Part shown: one piece after another, positions 54,077 through 62,494 of the stretch
How positions within the stretch are numbered: position 1 is the stretch's first letter
Layout of the letters: each line of letters begins with the position of its first letter
Assembly (NCBI GenBank): GCA_964435285.1
Contig: CAYSYA010000002.1
Span: forward strand, 1 to 64,000
From: GCA-2718035 sp964435285
GTDB taxonomy: Bacteria; Bacteroidota; Bacteroidia; Flavobacteriales; TMED113
Reading direction: 5' to 3'
DNA: 64,000 nt
The notes under the pieces: generated by a model
The model's database searches: none
What the model was told of the DNA's origin: nothing
What the model saw: only the letters and a program-made list of their open reading frames with translations
Position numbers and translations under genes: made by a program

Positions 54077-54792
54077 AAAGAGAATTAAGTGTTTGTTTAT
54101 CTACTTCAATGATTCAATCTTTTGATATAAAAGATAAAATTATTGTTGTTGTTGATATTTTTAGGGCAACATCAGTGATTTGTACTGCATTAAGTAATGG
54201 AGTTACTGAAGTTATTGCAGTAAATGAAATTAATGATGTTAAACCCTATTTAAATAACAAAAATTATTTAGTAGCTGCTGAAAGAGAGGGTAAAATTGTT
54301 GAAGGATTTAAATTTGGAAATTCTCCATTAAGTTACATTAATAATCCAAATATTATTGGTAAAAAATTAGTTTTAACAACTACAAACGGTACTAAAGCAA
54401 TTAATTCATCCCTTGGAGCTGATGAAATTTTGATTGGTTCATTTTTAAATCTAATATCACTAGAAAATATTTTAAAACAGAAAAATAAAGATTGTATTAT
54501 TTATTGTTCTGGTTGGAAAGGGCAAGTTTGTCTTGAAGATACCTTATTTGCAGGTTGCTTAGCTACAAGACTATTAAATTCAAACTCTTTTTTTAGTCAT
54601 TGTGACTCTGTTACTTTATCTAAAAGTATATATGATTCTGCAAAGGACAATATGACAAGTTTTTTGATAAAATCATCTTATAAAGAGAGAACTAGAGAAT
54701 TAAATATTAATCCAGACATTGATTTTTGCCTTAGTTTGGATAAATTTAAAGACGTTCCAATCTATAGAAACGGTAAATTATTAATAGATTAG
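54073..54792 (+). CDS. comB: ComB-family 2-phosphosulfolactate phosphatase
   Basis: A 239-residue phosphatase family protein that removes phosphate from 2-phosphosulfolactate. The signature VVDIFRATSVICTAL, then AEREGKIVEGFKFGNSP, KLVLTTTNGTKAI and CSGWKGQVCLEDTLFAG, mark the ComB family. With the ComA-like protein encoded at 42252-43010 it could form 3-sulfolactate, as reported for the homologous pair in Bacillus spores. The two genes are not linked here. Coupled to gcvT by a 4 bp overlap. Confidence 0.9.
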   Translation: MKRELSVCLSTSMIQSFDIKDKIIVVVDIFRATSVICTALSNGVTEVIAVNEINDVKPYLNNKNYLVAAEREGKIVEGFKFGNSPLSYINNPNIIGKKLVLTTTNGTKAINSSLGADEILIGSFLNLISLENILKQKNKDCIIYCSGWKGQVCLEDTLFAGCLATRLLNSNSFFSHCDSVTLSKSIYDSAKDNMTSFLIKSSYKERTRELNINPDIDFCLSLDKFKDVPIYRNGKLLID

Positions 54793-54798
54793 TTTTTT

Positions 54799-55392
54799 AT
54801 GACATTTAACAAGTTTGTATCTAAGGATGAAATTAAAAATTATTCAATTGAAAAATTTACTGGTAAAATTCATGTAATTGAAAAAGAAAACGATGTTTTA
54901 GCGGCGTATTCTTTTTTAAAAAAACAAAAAATTTTAGGATTTGACACTGAATCAAAGCCTACGTTTAAAAAAGGAGTTTCTTCACATGTCTCCCTAATCC
55001 AATTTTCTACCAATGATCAAGCTTTTTTATTTAGAATTAATAAAATTGGTTTCAATGAAAAATTAATCGACATTATTTCTGATAAAAAAATTAAAAAAAT
55101 AGGCATAGCGATTTTTGATGATATCAAAGCTTTACAAAAAATTAAATGTTTTGAGTCAAATAGCATTATTGATTTAAATCAATTAGCTTTAAATTTAGGG
55201 TTTGAAAGTATTGGTGCTGTTAAATTGTCTATTTTAATTTTAGGTTTTGCAATTAGTAAATCTGTAAGACTATCTAATTGGGAAAGAGAAAATTTATCTA
55301 TTTCACAATTAGAATATGCAGCAACAGATGCTTGGATTTGTAATATGATTTATAAAAAATTATTAAATGAGGGTGAGATTAAAAATACCTAA
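54799..55392 (+). CDS. DEDDy 3'-5' exonuclease (RNase D-like domain)
   Basis: A 197-residue single-domain exonuclease. The DEDD metal residues are visible: ILGFDTESKP (Asp, Glu; about residue 51), AIFDDIKALQ (second Asp), and the YAATDAWICN motif with the final Tyr and Asp. It lacks the HRDC domains of true RNase D. From memory, Bacteroidota have many such proteins. Substrate, RNA or DNA, is unknown. It overlaps the thioesterase gene by 26 bp. Confidence 0.9.
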   Translation: MTFNKFVSKDEIKNYSIEKFTGKIHVIEKENDVLAAYSFLKKQKILGFDTESKPTFKKGVSSHVSLIQFSTNDQAFLFRINKIGFNEKLIDIISDKKIKKIGIAIFDDIKALQKIKCFESNSIIDLNQLALNLGFESIGAVKLSILILGFAISKSVRLSNWERENLSISQLEYAATDAWICNMIYKKLLNEGEIKNT

Positions 55393-55795
55393 TTCTTTTC
55401 ATTTTGAAACTACATTGAATGTAAGAGTTTCAGATTTAAATTATGGAGGACATTTGGGGAATGATTCTTTTTTATCCTTTGCTCATGAAGGAAGAGTTAG
55501 ATACTTCCAATCAATTAATATGACAGAAAGAAATTTTTTTGGTAGTTCTTTAATTATGGCAGATAGTATGGTAAAATATAAATCTCAGGGTTATTTAGGA
55601 GATGAAATAGTTATTAAGTTAAGTATTACTGAATATACTTCACATGGTTTTCAAATATTTTACTTGTTAAAAAATAAAAAAAAACAAATTGATTTAGCTT
55701 ATATTCAAACTAGTTTGGTTTTTTTTAATTATGAATTAGAAAAAATAGTCCCAACACCTGATGATTTTAAAATTTTTTTAAAAAATTATAAGTAG
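55367..55795 (+). CDS. 4HBT-family acyl-CoA thioesterase
   Basis: A 142-residue hot-dog-fold protein. The catalytic motif VSDLNYGGHLGNDSF with its Asp is near residue 22, followed by HEGRVRYFQSI, and the strands VKYKSQGYLGDEIVIK form the rest of the fold. Likely hydrolyses acyl-CoA (or acyl-ACP); chain preference unknown. The ATG at 55367 overlaps the preceding gene by 26 bp, and the next gene follows after 2 bp. Confidence 0.85.
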   Translation: MRVRLKIPNSFHFETTLNVRVSDLNYGGHLGNDSFLSFAHEGRVRYFQSINMTERNFFGSSLIMADSMVKYKSQGYLGDEIVIKLSITEYTSHGFQIFYLLKNKKKQIDLAYIQTSLVFFNYELEKIVPTPDDFKIFLKNYK

Positions 55796-55797
55796 TT

Positions 55798-58740
55798 ATG
55801 AGGGGGTTTTTAGTATTTTTTTTCATTTTCATTTATTCTTTTTCATTTTCATTACAAAATGATTCATTATTTAATTCCAAATTTCCTTTATCTCCTCCAT
55901 TTTTAACTAATAATGATTCATTTTGGGTAGATAGTATATTATCTAAAATGAGTATAGAAGAAAAAATTGCCCAATCTTTTTTTGTTCGAGCAAATAGTCA
56001 CTCATCTGATGAAAATGAAGAATATTTTAAAAAAGTTGATGATTTAATTATAAAAAATAAAATTGGTGGTTTAATTTTTTTTAAATCTAATCCTCACAAT
56101 GTAGTTGATTTAGTAAATAGATATCAGTCAATATCTAAAATACCTTTAATTAATTCTATTGACGGAGAATGGGGTGTTTCAATGAGAATTGATAGTACTC
56201 CTTTTTTTCCATGGGCAATGACATTGGGATCTCTTCAAGATAATAGAATAATTTATAAAATGGGAATGGAGATTGCTAATCAATGTAAATTATTGGGTAT
56301 ACACATGAATTTTTCACCTGTTGTAGATGTTAATAATAATCCAGAAAATCCAATAATTGGTAGAAGATCGTTTGGTGAAGATCCTAGTTCTGTTTCTCAA
56401 AAGTCTCTTGCTTACATGAAAGGGCTTCAAAAAAATGGAATTTTAGCTTGCGCTAAACATTTTCCTGGTCATGGTGATACAAATATTGACTCACACAATA
56501 AAATGCCCATATTGTTCCACAGTAAGTCTAGGTTAGATAGTATTGAATTATACCCATTTAATGATATGATATATAATGGCATAAGTTCAATAATGATAGG
56601 GCATATAAGTTTACCAAAAATTGACTCAACTAAGTTACCTGCTACACTATCATCATTCATGGTCAAAGAACTTTTACAAAAAAAATTAGATTTCGATGGC
56701 TTAGTAGTAACTGATGCTTTGAATATGGGTGGGGTTAAGATGGATTATAAAAAAGGTGAAGTAGAATTAAACGCATATTTAGCTGGAAATGATATATTGT
56801 TATATCCTGAAAATGTATCTGAGGGAATTGAGCTTATAAAAAAATCATATCTCAATGGATTGATATCTGAACATGATATTAACTCTAGATGTAAAAAAAT
56901 TTTATTAGCAAAAAAATGGATTGGTCTCAATGAATCTTCAAATATTTTTCCAACTAAAGACTCTTTAATAGAAAAATTAAATAATTCAAACGCTAATTTA
57001 ATTAATAAAGAAATAGCAGAATCCTCCCTAGTTGTTTTAAAAAATAATAACCTAATACCATTGAATGATTTAAGTAAAAAAAAAGTAGCTTATATTCATC
57101 TAGGTAATGATAAAGGAAAATATTTATATGAGAGTCTAGACAGATATTTTCCTACTAAATATTTTTCCTATTATAAAAATGAGAAGGAAATTTTATCATC
57201 ATTAAATGATTATGATATTGTGATATGTGGAGTTCATTTTAAAAGCTCTTCTCCTTTTAATAATCATAATTTATCAAAAAGTGAAAAACTATTTTTAAAG
57301 AAAATTTCAAAACATAAGAATTCAATTTTAACAATATTCTCAAGTCCTTATATTTTAAATACTTTACAAATTGATAATTTTAGTTCCATAATTTTATCAC
57401 ATCAAAATAATTTTCATTTTCAAGATTTATCAGGTCAGCTAATTTTAGGTTCCATTGGCGCAAAAGGAAAGATGCCAATTTCCTCTGGAAAATATAAGAT
57501 TCACTCAGGATTAAATACAAAACCAAAAAAAATTATTTCTTTTGGTCTTCCAGAGGAAGTGGGTTTGTCAAGTACAAATTTGAAAAAGATAGATTCAATA
57601 TTAAATTTTGCAATAAAAATTAAAGCTATTCCTGGAGCTCAAGTTTTAGTTGCTAGGAATGGTAAAGTAGTTTATAATGAATGTTTTGGATTTCATACGT
57701 ATGATTCATTAAAACCAGTATTAAAGCATGATATATATGATCTAGCATCGCTGACTAAAATTTTAGCTGCTGCTCCAATTTTCATGAATTTGTTCGAGAG
57801 TTCTAAAATTTCTTTAAAAAATACGTTGGGAGATTTTTATAATTTTACTGATACATGTGATAAAAAAAGTATTACTTTTTTAGATATATTTACACATCAA
57901 GCCCAACTTTATCCTTGGATACCTTTTCATCAAAACTTCATGGATAAAAATAAACAATCAACAGATAGTTTTTTTAGTAAAAAGAAATCTAGTTTATATA
58001 ATTTAAAAGTTGCAAATAATTTATATTTCAAAGACAAGTATCAAGATAGTATTATTGATATTATTCTAAAAAAAAATCTTTTAAAGAAAAAGAAATATAA
58101 GTACAGCGATTTAGGATTTTATTTATTTCATGATATTTTAATAAAAGAATTTAAAATTGATATCGAAAGTTATTTAAATAGAGAATTCTACAATCCAGTT
58201 GAAGCATTCAGAATAATGTATAACCCTATAAACAAATATTCTAAAAAAAATATTATTCCTACAGAATATGATAAAACTTTTAGAGGCCAATTATTACATG
58301 GATATGTTCATGATCCTGGAGCTGCATTATTTGGAGGAATTGGTCTCCATGCTGGTTTATTTTCAAATTCAATTGATTTGGCAAAAATTTTACAACTTTA
58401 TTTAAATAGGGGAGAATATAATAGTCAATCATTATTTAAAGTAAATACTATGGATTTATTTACTAGTGCACCTTTCAAAGAACAACAAAATAGAAGGGGT
58501 ATTTTTTTTGATAAACCTAGTATTAATTCAAATAAGTTAAATGTATTTGCGGGATCTTCTAGTTTAAGTTACGGTCATACTGGTTTTACTGGAACAATGG
58601 TTTGGGTTGATCCAAAAGAAAAATTAATCTATATATTTTTATCTAACCGTGTTTATCCAAAGGCTGATAACTGGAAATTAACTCAAGAAAATATTAGAAC
58701 GAAAGTTCAACAAGTTATTTATGAATCTCTATTAAACTAA
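55798..58740 (+). CDS. GH3 beta-N-acetylhexosaminidase fused to a beta-lactamase-like serine hydrolase
   Basis: A 980-residue exported protein (signal peptide 1-20). The N-terminal GH3 domain (about 40-370) has the NagZ-type loop CAKHFPGHGDTNID (His221, with Asp/His assistance) and a likely nucleophile in VVTDALNMGGV (Asp306). A GH3 C-terminal domain follows (about 395-560). The last third (about 590-975) is a class C beta-lactamase/PBP-like hydrolase with SLTK at 651-654 (Ser651, Lys654), YSDLGF and HTGFTGT. Both halves could act on peptidoglycan or its fragments outside the cytoplasm. Confidence 0.9.
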   Translation: MRGFLVFFFIFIYSFSFSLQNDSLFNSKFPLSPPFLTNNDSFWVDSILSKMSIEEKIAQSFFVRANSHSSDENEEYFKKVDDLIIKNKIGGLIFFKSNPHNVVDLVNRYQSISKIPLINSIDGEWGVSMRIDSTPFFPWAMTLGSLQDNRIIYKMGMEIANQCKLLGIHMNFSPVVDVNNNPENPIIGRRSFGEDPSSVSQKSLAYMKGLQKNGILACAKHFPGHGDTNIDSHNKMPILFHSKSRLDSIELYPFNDMIYNGISSIMIGHISLPKIDSTKLPATLSSFMVKELLQKKLDFDGLVVTDALNMGGVKMDYKKGEVELNAYLAGNDILLYPENVSEGIELIKKSYLNGLISEHDINSRCKKILLAKKWIGLNESSNIFPTKDSLIEKLNNSNANLINKEIAESSLVVLKNNNLIPLNDLSKKKVAYIHLGNDKGKYLYESLDRYFPTKYFSYYKNEKEILSSLNDYDIVICGVHFKSSSPFNNHNLSKSEKLFLKKISKHKNSILTIFSSPYILNTLQIDNFSSIILSHQNNFHFQDLSGQLILGSIGAKGKMPISSGKYKIHSGLNTKPKKIISFGLPEEVGLSSTNLKKIDSILNFAIKIKAIPGAQVLVARNGKVVYNECFGFHTYDSLKPVLKHDIYDLASLTKILAAAPIFMNLFESSKISLKNTLGDFYNFTDTCDKKSITFLDIFTHQAQLYPWIPFHQNFMDKNKQSTDSFFSKKKSSLYNLKVANNLYFKDKYQDSIIDIILKKNLLKKKKYKYSDLGFYLFHDILIKEFKIDIESYLNREFYNPVEAFRIMYNPINKYSKKNIIPTEYDKTFRGQLLHGYVHDPGAALFGGIGLHAGLFSNSIDLAKILQLYLNRGEYNSQSLFKVNTMDLFTSAPFKEQQNRRGIFFDKPSINSNKLNVFAGSSSLSYGHTGFTGTMVWVDPKEKLIYIFLSNRVYPKADNWKLTQENIRTKVQQVIYESLLN

Positions 58741-58747
58741 TTTATAT

Positions 58748-59488
58748 ATGAAAAATTTTATTTTCTTTTTTTTACTAAGTCTTTTTATTTTTTCTCAAAA
58801 AAATATTATTGATGATAATGATTTAAAACAAGGCTACTGGGAGCTTTATTTTCCAAGAACTGATGAGGTCATTTCAGAAAAAGGTTTTTTTATTGATGAT
58901 AAAGAAGATGGGATGTGGGTTAGGTTTCACAATAATGGCAACATTAGAGAAATAGTAAATTTTAAAGATGGCCTTATTTACGGAACTAGAATTTTATTAG
59001 ATAAAAAAGGCAAGCTAACACTACAAGAAAATTATAAATTAAATAATTTACATGGAAGTCAAAAATATTTTCATGATACTGGTAAATTGAAAATGGAAGT
59101 TAATTACGATAATGGTGTTTTAATTGGTCAGTTTATGAAATATTATAGAAACGGGAAAAAACAAGAATCTTGTTTTTATAAAGAGGGTCAAAAGCATGGA
59201 AAAGCTTTTTGGTTTTTTGAAAATGAATCAATAAGTATTGAATATAATTATGAAAACGGTAAAATTAATGGAATTGCTAAAACATTTTTTGAAGACGGTA
59301 CTTTGAAATCAGAGTCAAATTATTTAAATAATGAGTTAAATGGAGAAAAAAAAGAATATTATTTATCTAAAAATATAAAAACAAAAGGAATTTATAAGAA
59401 TGGTAAGAAAGAAGGCAAGTGGTATTCATATGATGAAAAAGGTGCAATTCTAGAGATTACCAAATATAAAAATGGTATAAAAAAATGA
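58748..59488 (+). CDS. Secreted YwqK/MORN-like repeat protein
   Basis: A 246-residue protein with a signal peptide (1-18). The mature part is a chain of about nine 22-24-residue repeats of the form G-x-x-x-x-Y/F-x-x-[ND]-G-x-[LI]-x-x-E, for example GMWVRFHNNGNIREIVNF and GKWYSYDEKGAILEITKY. The family is often labelled YwqK antitoxin, but no toxin gene is beside it, so a toxin-antitoxin role is not supported here. It probably serves as a binding scaffold outside the cytoplasm. Its stop overlaps bshA (ATGA). Confidence 0.8.
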   Translation: MKNFIFFFLLSLFIFSQKNIIDDNDLKQGYWELYFPRTDEVISEKGFFIDDKEDGMWVRFHNNGNIREIVNFKDGLIYGTRILLDKKGKLTLQENYKLNNLHGSQKYFHDTGKLKMEVNYDNGVLIGQFMKYYRNGKKQESCFYKEGQKHGKAFWFFENESISIEYNYENGKINGIAKTFFEDGTLKSESNYLNNELNGEKKEYYLSKNIKTKGIYKNGKKEGKWYSYDEKGAILEITKYKNGIKK

Positions 59489-60594
59489 AGAAAATAGGTA
59501 TCGTTTGTTATCCAACATTTGGTGGAAGTGGCATTGTAGCTACTGAACTAGGGAAAGCTTTGTCTGAAAAAAATTTTTTTATTCATTTTATTTCATATGA
59601 AAGACCAGTTAGACTTGACTCTTTAAAAAAAAATTTTTCTTTTCACAAAGTTAAAATTCCATCTTATCCTCTTTTTCATTACCCACCATATGAGCTAGCC
59701 TTAACTGCAAAGATTGTTGAGGTAGTTAAGAAGAATAAACTTGATTTACTTCATGTGCATTATGCAATCCCTCATGCTTATGCAGCTGTCAATGCAAAAA
59801 AAATATTAAAATCAATTGGAATAAATATTCCAATTGTTACAACCTTACATGGGACAGACATAACTTTAGTTGGTAAAAGCCCTTTTGTTTTATCCGCTGT
59901 AAACTATGCAATTAATGAATCTGATGCTATTACAGCTGTATCTAGTTTTCTTAAAAATGAAACCCTCAGTAACTTTGATATAAAAAAAGAAATTGAAATA
60001 ATTCCAAATTTTGTTGATTTTAATTACCATAATTTAAGTGAAAATCTTTTTTTAAAATCTAAAAAAAATAAAAAAATTCTTACTCACATCTCAAATTTTA
60101 GACCTGTAAAAAGAGTGTTAGATGTAATAGAAATTTTTAGAAAAGTTAACAAAGAAATTGACTCAACTTTATATATGGTGGGAGATGGTCCTGATTTAAA
60201 TAAATGTAAAGATTTAGTCAGTAAATATAAATTAAATAAAAAAGTTAAGTTTTTTGGAAAAAGTAAAGAAATAAGTAAAATTTTATCAACTACTGATATA
60301 TTTTTGTTGCCATCCGAGAAAGAAAGTTTCGGACTAGTTGCTTTAGAAGCAATGATGTTTGCTTGTCCAGTTATTACTACGAAAGGGAGTGGGGTAAGTG
60401 ATCTTATTATTAACAATGAAAACGGATTTTCTCATTCTTTAGGTGATACTGAAAATATGAGCATTAATTGCATAAAGTTGTTAAATGATTTTAAACTTTT
60501 TTCTTCATTCAGTAGAAGCGCATACAATAGAGCTAAAGAATTTAAAGTGGAAAATATTTTACCTCTCTATGAAAAAATATACAAAAGGTTTTAA
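59485..60594 (+). CDS. bshA: N-acetyl-alpha-D-glucosaminyl L-malate synthase
   Basis: A 369-residue GT4 glycosyltransferase that joins GlcNAc and L-malate, the first step of bacillithiol synthesis. The N-terminus IGIVCYPTFGGSGIVATELG and the following FISYERPVRL are diagnostic of BshA. The donor site has HISNFRPVKRV and the E-x7-E motif EKESFGLVALEAM. Length is right. This suggests that the organism uses bacillithiol as a low-molecular-weight thiol; bshB and bshC are not in this window. Confidence 0.93.
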   Translation: MKKIGIVCYPTFGGSGIVATELGKALSEKNFFIHFISYERPVRLDSLKKNFSFHKVKIPSYPLFHYPPYELALTAKIVEVVKKNKLDLLHVHYAIPHAYAAVNAKKILKSIGINIPIVTTLHGTDITLVGKSPFVLSAVNYAINESDAITAVSSFLKNETLSNFDIKKEIEIIPNFVDFNYHNLSENLFLKSKKNKKILTHISNFRPVKRVLDVIEIFRKVNKEIDSTLYMVGDGPDLNKCKDLVSKYKLNKKVKFFGKSKEISKILSTTDIFLLPSEKESFGLVALEAMMFACPVITTKGSGVSDLIINNENGFSHSLGDTENMSINCIKLLNDFKLFSSFSRSAYNRAKEFKVENILPLYEKIYKRF

Positions 60595-60596
60595 AA

Positions 60597-61550
60597 TTAC
60601 TTCTTTAAGCCAAGTTCTTTAATCCTTTGTTCTAGAAAATCACCTGCGTTTATATCACTATAACTTTTTGGATTTTCATTAGTTATACAATTTTCCAGAC
60701 AATTTAATGACATTTCTGATCTTGGGTGCATAAAAAAAGGAATAGAAAATCTAGAGGTTCCCCATAATTCTTTTGGGGGATTGATAACTCGATGGATAGA
60801 AGAACAAAGTTTATTATTTGTTAGTCTAGCCAACATGTCTCCTATATTTACGACAATTTGCTCAGGAAGAGCGGTAACTGAAATCCATTCATTTTTTTTA
60901 TTAAGGATTTGGAGCCCGCTGTTGCTAGCCCCCATAAGAAGAGTTATCAGATTTATATCACCGTGAGCTGCAGCTCTAACAGATCCTTCTGGTTTTTTTG
61001 TAATAGGCGGATAATGAATTGCTCTTAAAATACTATTTCCATTATGAACTTTTCCATCAAAATAATTTTCTTCAAGATTTAAATGCAGGGCAATAGCTTT
61101 TAAAATTATTTTTCCTGTTTCTTCTAATTGTTTATAAACTTTTCTTCCAATCATATTGAAATCAGGTAACTCATCACATTTTATATTTTTTTCATATTCT
61201 TTAGATATTGGGTCACCATCTGTAACTTCTTGCCCAAAATGCCAAAATTCTTTTAAATCATGTTTTTTAAAGCCTTTTGCCGTTTCTCTACCAAAAGATA
61301 TATACCCCCTTTGTCCATTAAGTTCAGCTCTTTCATATTTTTTTTTAATACTTACATCAAGGTCAAAAAATAATTTTACTTGTTTGTATAATTCGGTAGT
61401 TATTTCATCTGTTAATCCATGATTTTTTATTGCTATAAAGCCATATTCCTCAAAACCTTTTCCAAGAGTTTTATAGAAATTTTCTCTTTTATTTTCGTCA
61501 CCTTTTAAAAAATCATTAAGGTCTAATGAAGGTATTGTTTCTTTTTTCAT
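60597..61550 (-). CDS. Isopenicillin N synthase-like 2OG-Fe(II) oxygenase
   Basis: A 317-residue non-haem iron dioxygenase. The DIOX_N part starts IPSLDLNDFL and has FIAIKNHGL. The iron ligands are His and Asp in AAAHGDINLITLL and His in SSIHRVINPP, and the 2-oxoglutarate-binding Arg-x-Ser is in RFSIPFFMHP. Substrate unknown; bacterial members of this family have varied roles. It is coupled to the lipid kinase gene by an ATGA overlap. Confidence 0.9.
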   Translation of the reverse strand: MKKETIPSLDLNDFLKGDENKRENFYKTLGKGFEEYGFIAIKNHGLTDEITTELYKQVKLFFDLDVSIKKKYERAELNGQRGYISFGRETAKGFKKHDLKEFWHFGQEVTDGDPISKEYEKNIKCDELPDFNMIGRKVYKQLEETGKIILKAIALHLNLEENYFDGKVHNGNSILRAIHYPPITKKPEGSVRAAAHGDINLITLLMGASNSGLQILNKKNEWISVTALPEQIVVNIGDMLARLTNNKLCSSIHRVINPPKELWGTSRFSIPFFMHPRSEMSLNCLENCITNENPKSYSDINAGDFLEQRIKELGLKK

Positions 61551-62416
61551 ATTATAAAGTTAATACTTTTTGGTATTATGTTAACTTCAACTAATTTTTT
61601 TACTATTTGACTTTCTCCATCAATATGAATCAAGTTTTTAGAATTCCCCTCAATTAATATTTTTTTTACCTTAAATGATTCATAAAATTTTGATTTATGA
61701 ACTTGTTTAAAAATAAACTGAAATAGTATATAAATTAATTGATACCATTTAAAGGCTTTAATGATACCGATTCTCAAATACCCATCATCTACTTTTGATT
61801 TTGGAGAAATTAGAAAATTATTTCCGAACTGTTGACCATTACAAACATTAAGTGAAAAAACTTTAACTTTTTTTATTTTGTTTTTGAATCTAACTGTAAA
61901 TTCTTTTGGTTTATAACTTAGTAGAAGTTTGCATGTCAAATAGACATATTTAACTAATCCTCTTGATTGTTCTTTAGAAAATTCTTTAGCTACAGAAGCA
62001 TCAAAACCAAATCCAATAAGATTTACCGAATGAAGCTTATTAACAGAAATACAATCTATCTTTTTAATTTTATATGAATTAATTTTTTCAATTGATTTTT
62101 TAATGTTAGTCGGTATTCCTAAACAAAGAGCTAATCCATTACCTGATCCAACTGGAATAACTCCCATCTTAACATTTGAATTAACTAATTCACTACTAAC
62201 TTCATTAACCGTTCCGTCTCCCCCAACAGCAATTATGATGTTCGCTCCACAAGAGATTGCTTTTTTGGTTAAATTTTTTACGTCTCCTTTTTCTTTAGAG
62301 TATTCAATATTAAATTTAAACTTTTTCTTATTTATGTACTTTAATATACTTTCTTCAACGATTCTAAATCTTTTGTAACCTGCAGTGGGGTTAATAATGA
62401 AAGTTATTTTTTCCAT
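61547..62416 (-). CDS. Diacylglycerol/lipid kinase (YegS/BmrU family)
   Basis: A 289-residue lipid kinase. The nucleotide motif IAVGGDGTVNEVSSELV and the following GVIPVGSGNGLALCLGI are the two family signatures, preceded by IINPTAGYKRF at the N-terminus. The C-terminal beta domain ends with HIDGESQ. It likely phosphorylates diacylglycerol or a related lipid with ATP. Short-leader leftward gene, coupled to the oxygenase downstream. Confidence 0.92.
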   Translation of the reverse strand: MEKITFIINPTAGYKRFRIVEESILKYINKKKFKFNIEYSKEKGDVKNLTKKAISCGANIIIAVGGDGTVNEVSSELVNSNVKMGVIPVGSGNGLALCLGIPTNIKKSIEKINSYKIKKIDCISVNKLHSVNLIGFGFDASVAKEFSKEQSRGLVKYVYLTCKLLLSYKPKEFTVRFKNKIKKVKVFSLNVCNGQQFGNNFLISPKSKVDDGYLRIGIIKAFKWYQLIYILFQFIFKQVHKSKFYESFKVKKILIEGNSKNLIHIDGESQIVKKLVEVNIIPKSINFII

Positions 62417-62467
62417 AAATGTTCAAGATTAACAATCTATTAGTAGCAAAAGTAGTTATTAATTGTA

Positions 62468-62475
62468 TATTTTTG
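62468..62475 (+). promoter_or_regulatory. Bacteroidota -7 promoter box upstream of the E1 gene
   Basis: TATTTTTG matches TAnnTTTG perfectly and lies 20 bp before the ATG at 62495. Confidence 0.4.
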
Positions 62476-62494
62476 AATTCATATTAATTGCTGT

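Noticed and set aside
58748..59488. Toxin-antitoxin system suggested by the YwqK label
   Set aside because: The protein has a signal peptide, and neighbours are a hydrolase fusion and bshA; no toxin candidate is present.
60084..60416. Minus-strand open frame of 110 codons inside bshA
   Set aside because: Antisense to the donor-binding half of BshA; no start context or family resemblance.
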